A stretch of DNA of 64,000 bases from Haloarchaeobius sp. FL176 (GTDB lineage: Archaea; Halobacteriota; Halobacteria; Halobacteriales; Natrialbaceae), in assembly GCF_024609245.1 (NCBI RefSeq), contig NZ_JANJYH010000002.1, positions 310,001 through 374,000 of the forward strand, given 5' to 3'. Positions 62,780 through 64,000 of this stretch are shown here, in pieces; the stretch's first letter is position 1; every line of letters begins with the position of its first letter. The notes under the pieces are model-generated. The model had not been told where the DNA came from and did not search any database. It saw nothing but the letters and a program-made list of their open reading frames with translations. The translations under genes and the position numbers were made by a program.

Positions 62780-63031
62780 ATGGGGTGCGAAGAAACAATC
62801 GGGCAGTCAGAGGACCACGAGACCGACGCAGGGGAGTCGGTCGACGTCGTGGGGGAGGGGACCGACAGCGCCATCTGGGTGGTTTTCGACGAGCATCTCG
62901 TCGAGGACCGCGTGGTCAGGCCGGACGACGAGCACTGGAAACCGGACCGCGAGGACGAAGAGCTACACGACCTGGTGCTCTGGGTCGACGACAGCTCGAC
63001 GCCAGTGTACTTCGTCCCGTCGTACACGTAA
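62780..63031 (+). CDS. Small acidic protein, function unknown
   Basis: An 83-residue protein: GCEETIGQSEDHETDAGESV, TDSAIWVVFDEHLVEDRVVR, DDEHWKPDREDEELHDLVLW, STPVYFVPSYT. Composition fits a haloarchaeal protein. The ATG at 62780 was chosen because the longer frame starts in a basic stretch; a TATA-like GTTTTAGT near 62735 lies about 43 nt upstream. No family is recognised. Confidence 0.5.
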   Translation: MGCEETIGQSEDHETDAGESVDVVGEGTDSAIWVVFDEHLVEDRVVRPDDEHWKPDREDEELHDLVLWVDDSSTPVYFVPSYT

Positions 63032-63272
63032 CCCGGCTGTGCGGACCGGCCATCGTTCCCCGTTTCGAACCCTGATTCGGCCCTCGATTCTCTCGTGACG
63101 GTTAATGACTCCGCGAGCGATGCTATGGACGCAATCGGGCGGCGGGCGACGACGCAGTCGGTGCCATCCGCGGGTGGGGCCGCGATGGCCGAGGCGAGAC
63201 TGCCAGCACGACTCCTGTCATAGTCCGGCGGGGCGGCACCCGCCACTGTCCTACAGCCGACGAGCGACGGCG
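63032..63272. other. Gene-poor stretch with one weak 32-codon frame
   Basis: No strong gene. A GGTTAATG element at 63100 lies 25 nt before an ATG at 63125 that opens a 32-codon frame (63125-63223; MDAIGRRATTQSV and so on). The spacing fits a leaderless promoter, but the peptide is basic and unsupported otherwise. It lies between convergent genes. Confidence 0.3.
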
Positions 63273-64000
63273 CTACTCCTCCCCGGTGATGCGCTCGCCG
63301 ACCGTCCGGCCGTTCTCGAAGGCACGGTGGACGCGCCCCTCGCCTGCGACCCAGTCACCGGCGACGTAGAGCCCAACATCCTCCGCACAGCGGGCCTCCT
63401 CGGCGTCGATGTTCGAATCCGGCAGCGCGTAGCGCCAGCCCTGGTCGTCGACCCAGTCCGGCTCCGTCAGTCGGTCGTCGTCGAGGAGCGCCGCGACGAG
63501 CGAGGCAACGGCGTCGCCAGCGGCGTCCAGCGGCTCGTCGTAGTGCTCGACCGACCAGTCCGGGGCCATCTGGGCGACGAGCAGGCTCTCGCCGTCGGGC
63601 ACGTGGTCGGGTTTGCACTCCTCGCGGGAGAGCCAGCCGACGGGGTGCTCGCGGTCCGGGTTCACGAGCGCGTACCACGGTCGGTCGAGTTCGAACGGAT
63701 AGTGCAGCAGCACCGACCGGATGGTCCGGAACTCGACGGCGTCGACGGCGGTGTGGAGCCGACGCAGCCGCTCGTCGTCCCAGTCCATCGCGGCAAGCAG
63801 GTCGGCGGTCTGCGGTGCCGGCGGCGTCAGCACCAGCTCGTCGAACGGGCCGTAGGTCTCGCCGTCGGTGTCGGTCAGCGTCCACTCGCCGCCGCTCGTG
63901 CGGGCGATGGACTCGATGCGGGTCTCGGTGTGGACGGACACACCAGCCCGCTTCCTGACCCGCTTCGCGAACTGGGTGATACCCCGCGTGTAGGTCCACT
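63273..64000 (-). CDS. FAD-dependent oxidoreductase, C-terminal part (partial)
   Basis: The 3' part of a flavoprotein whose start lies beyond the window. The visible 240 or so residues include FDELVLTPPAPQTADLLAAM, EFRTIRSVLLHYPFELDRPW, VQMAPDW-type strands and the C-terminal FAD-binding CAEDVGLYVAGDWVAGEGRV, HRAFENGRTVGERITGEE. This end matches amine-oxidase/renalase-like NAD(P)/FAD proteins of haloarchaea. The substrate is unknown. The frame continues to the last base of the window. Confidence 0.8.
   Translation of the reverse strand, partial: WTYTRGITQFAKRVRKRAGVSVHTETRIESIARTSGGEWTLTDTDGETYGPFDELVLTPPAPQTADLLAAMDWDDERLRRLHTAVDAVEFRTIRSVLLHYPFELDRPWYALVNPDREHPVGWLSREECKPDHVPDGESLLVAQMAPDWSVEHYDEPLDAAGDAVASLVAALLDDDRLTEPDWVDDQGWRYALPDSNIDAEEARCAEDVGLYVAGDWVAGEGRVHRAFENGRTVGERITGEE

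Noticed and set aside
63125-63223. 32-codon leaderless-looking peptide
   Set aside because: TATA spacing fits, but the peptide is basic, has no family and lies in a convergent gap; kept only as a note.

Overview
This window is a stretch of core chromosome from a haloarchaeon (class Halobacteria). The evidence is the very high GC content, the strongly acidic predicted proteins, archaeal TATA promoters that often give leaderless or nearly leaderless mRNAs, Tat signal peptides followed by lipoboxes, a TFIIB gene, an Smc/ScpA pair, the archaeal 3-dehydroquinate synthase II, a blue-copper (halocyanin-like) protein, a PGF-CTERM surface protein and an archaellin/pilin-type prepilin. I see no rRNA, tRNA, CRISPR array, insertion sequence or prophage. 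Genes are densely packed on both strands.

Layout. 1-5.3 kb: MFS transporter, zinc-ribbon/HTH regulator, DUF1405 membrane protein, pdxS, two small membrane proteins and thrB. 5.6-13.7 kb: Tat lipoprotein, small coiled-coil protein, smc-scpA, a Bat-type HTH regulator, a structured gene-free stretch, a HEAT-repeat protein and a Cys-containing protein. 13.7-20.2 kb: mtnP, PQQ-repeat and membrane pair, MATE transporter, PEBP protein, purine phosphoribosyltransferase, a small Rossmann-like protein, then a long convergent intergenic region rich in hairpins. 20.2-26.6 kb: MoaB with a histidine-rich N-terminus, quinone oxidoreductase, type 1 IDI homologue, Lrp regulator divergent from carA, NmrA-like protein. 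26.8-35.1 kb: PrsW-type protease, a four-gene overlapping operon (chemoreceptor-like protein, [2Fe-2S] protein, six-TM protein, cupredoxin lipoprotein), and carB. 35.3-42.1 kb: several small acidic proteins, two FAD oxidoreductases and an eight-blade PQQ-type propeller lipoprotein. 42.4-50.6 kb: metG, GYD protein, pyk, NfeD and SPFH/stomatin, wHTH regulators. 50.7-64 kb: glycosyltransferase-flippase fusion, YjjX-type NTPase, tfb, aroD, prepilin-like protein, aroB', lipoprotein, ATP-grasp ligase, PGF-CTERM protein, gamma-carbonic-anhydrase homologue and a partial FAD oxidoreductase.

How genes work together. carA and carB lie about 7 kb apart, but they share an 18-bp element (16 of 18 identical) and TACG-N5-CGTA palindromes in front of TATA boxes. 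The Lrp-family gene next to carA is the obvious candidate regulator. aroD and aroB' serve the shikimate pathway. smc and scpA overlap and form the condensin core. NfeD and SPFH form the usual membrane pair.

The most unusual locus is 27886-31677. Three successive 4-nt start/stop overlaps tie a receptor with almost no extracellular domain and a degenerate CheA/CheW-contacting tip to three redox or membrane proteins; I infer a redox-signalling or electron-transfer module. Two intergenic stretches, 11942-12262 and 19720-20215, carry long compensating inverted repeats and are candidate non-coding RNA loci.
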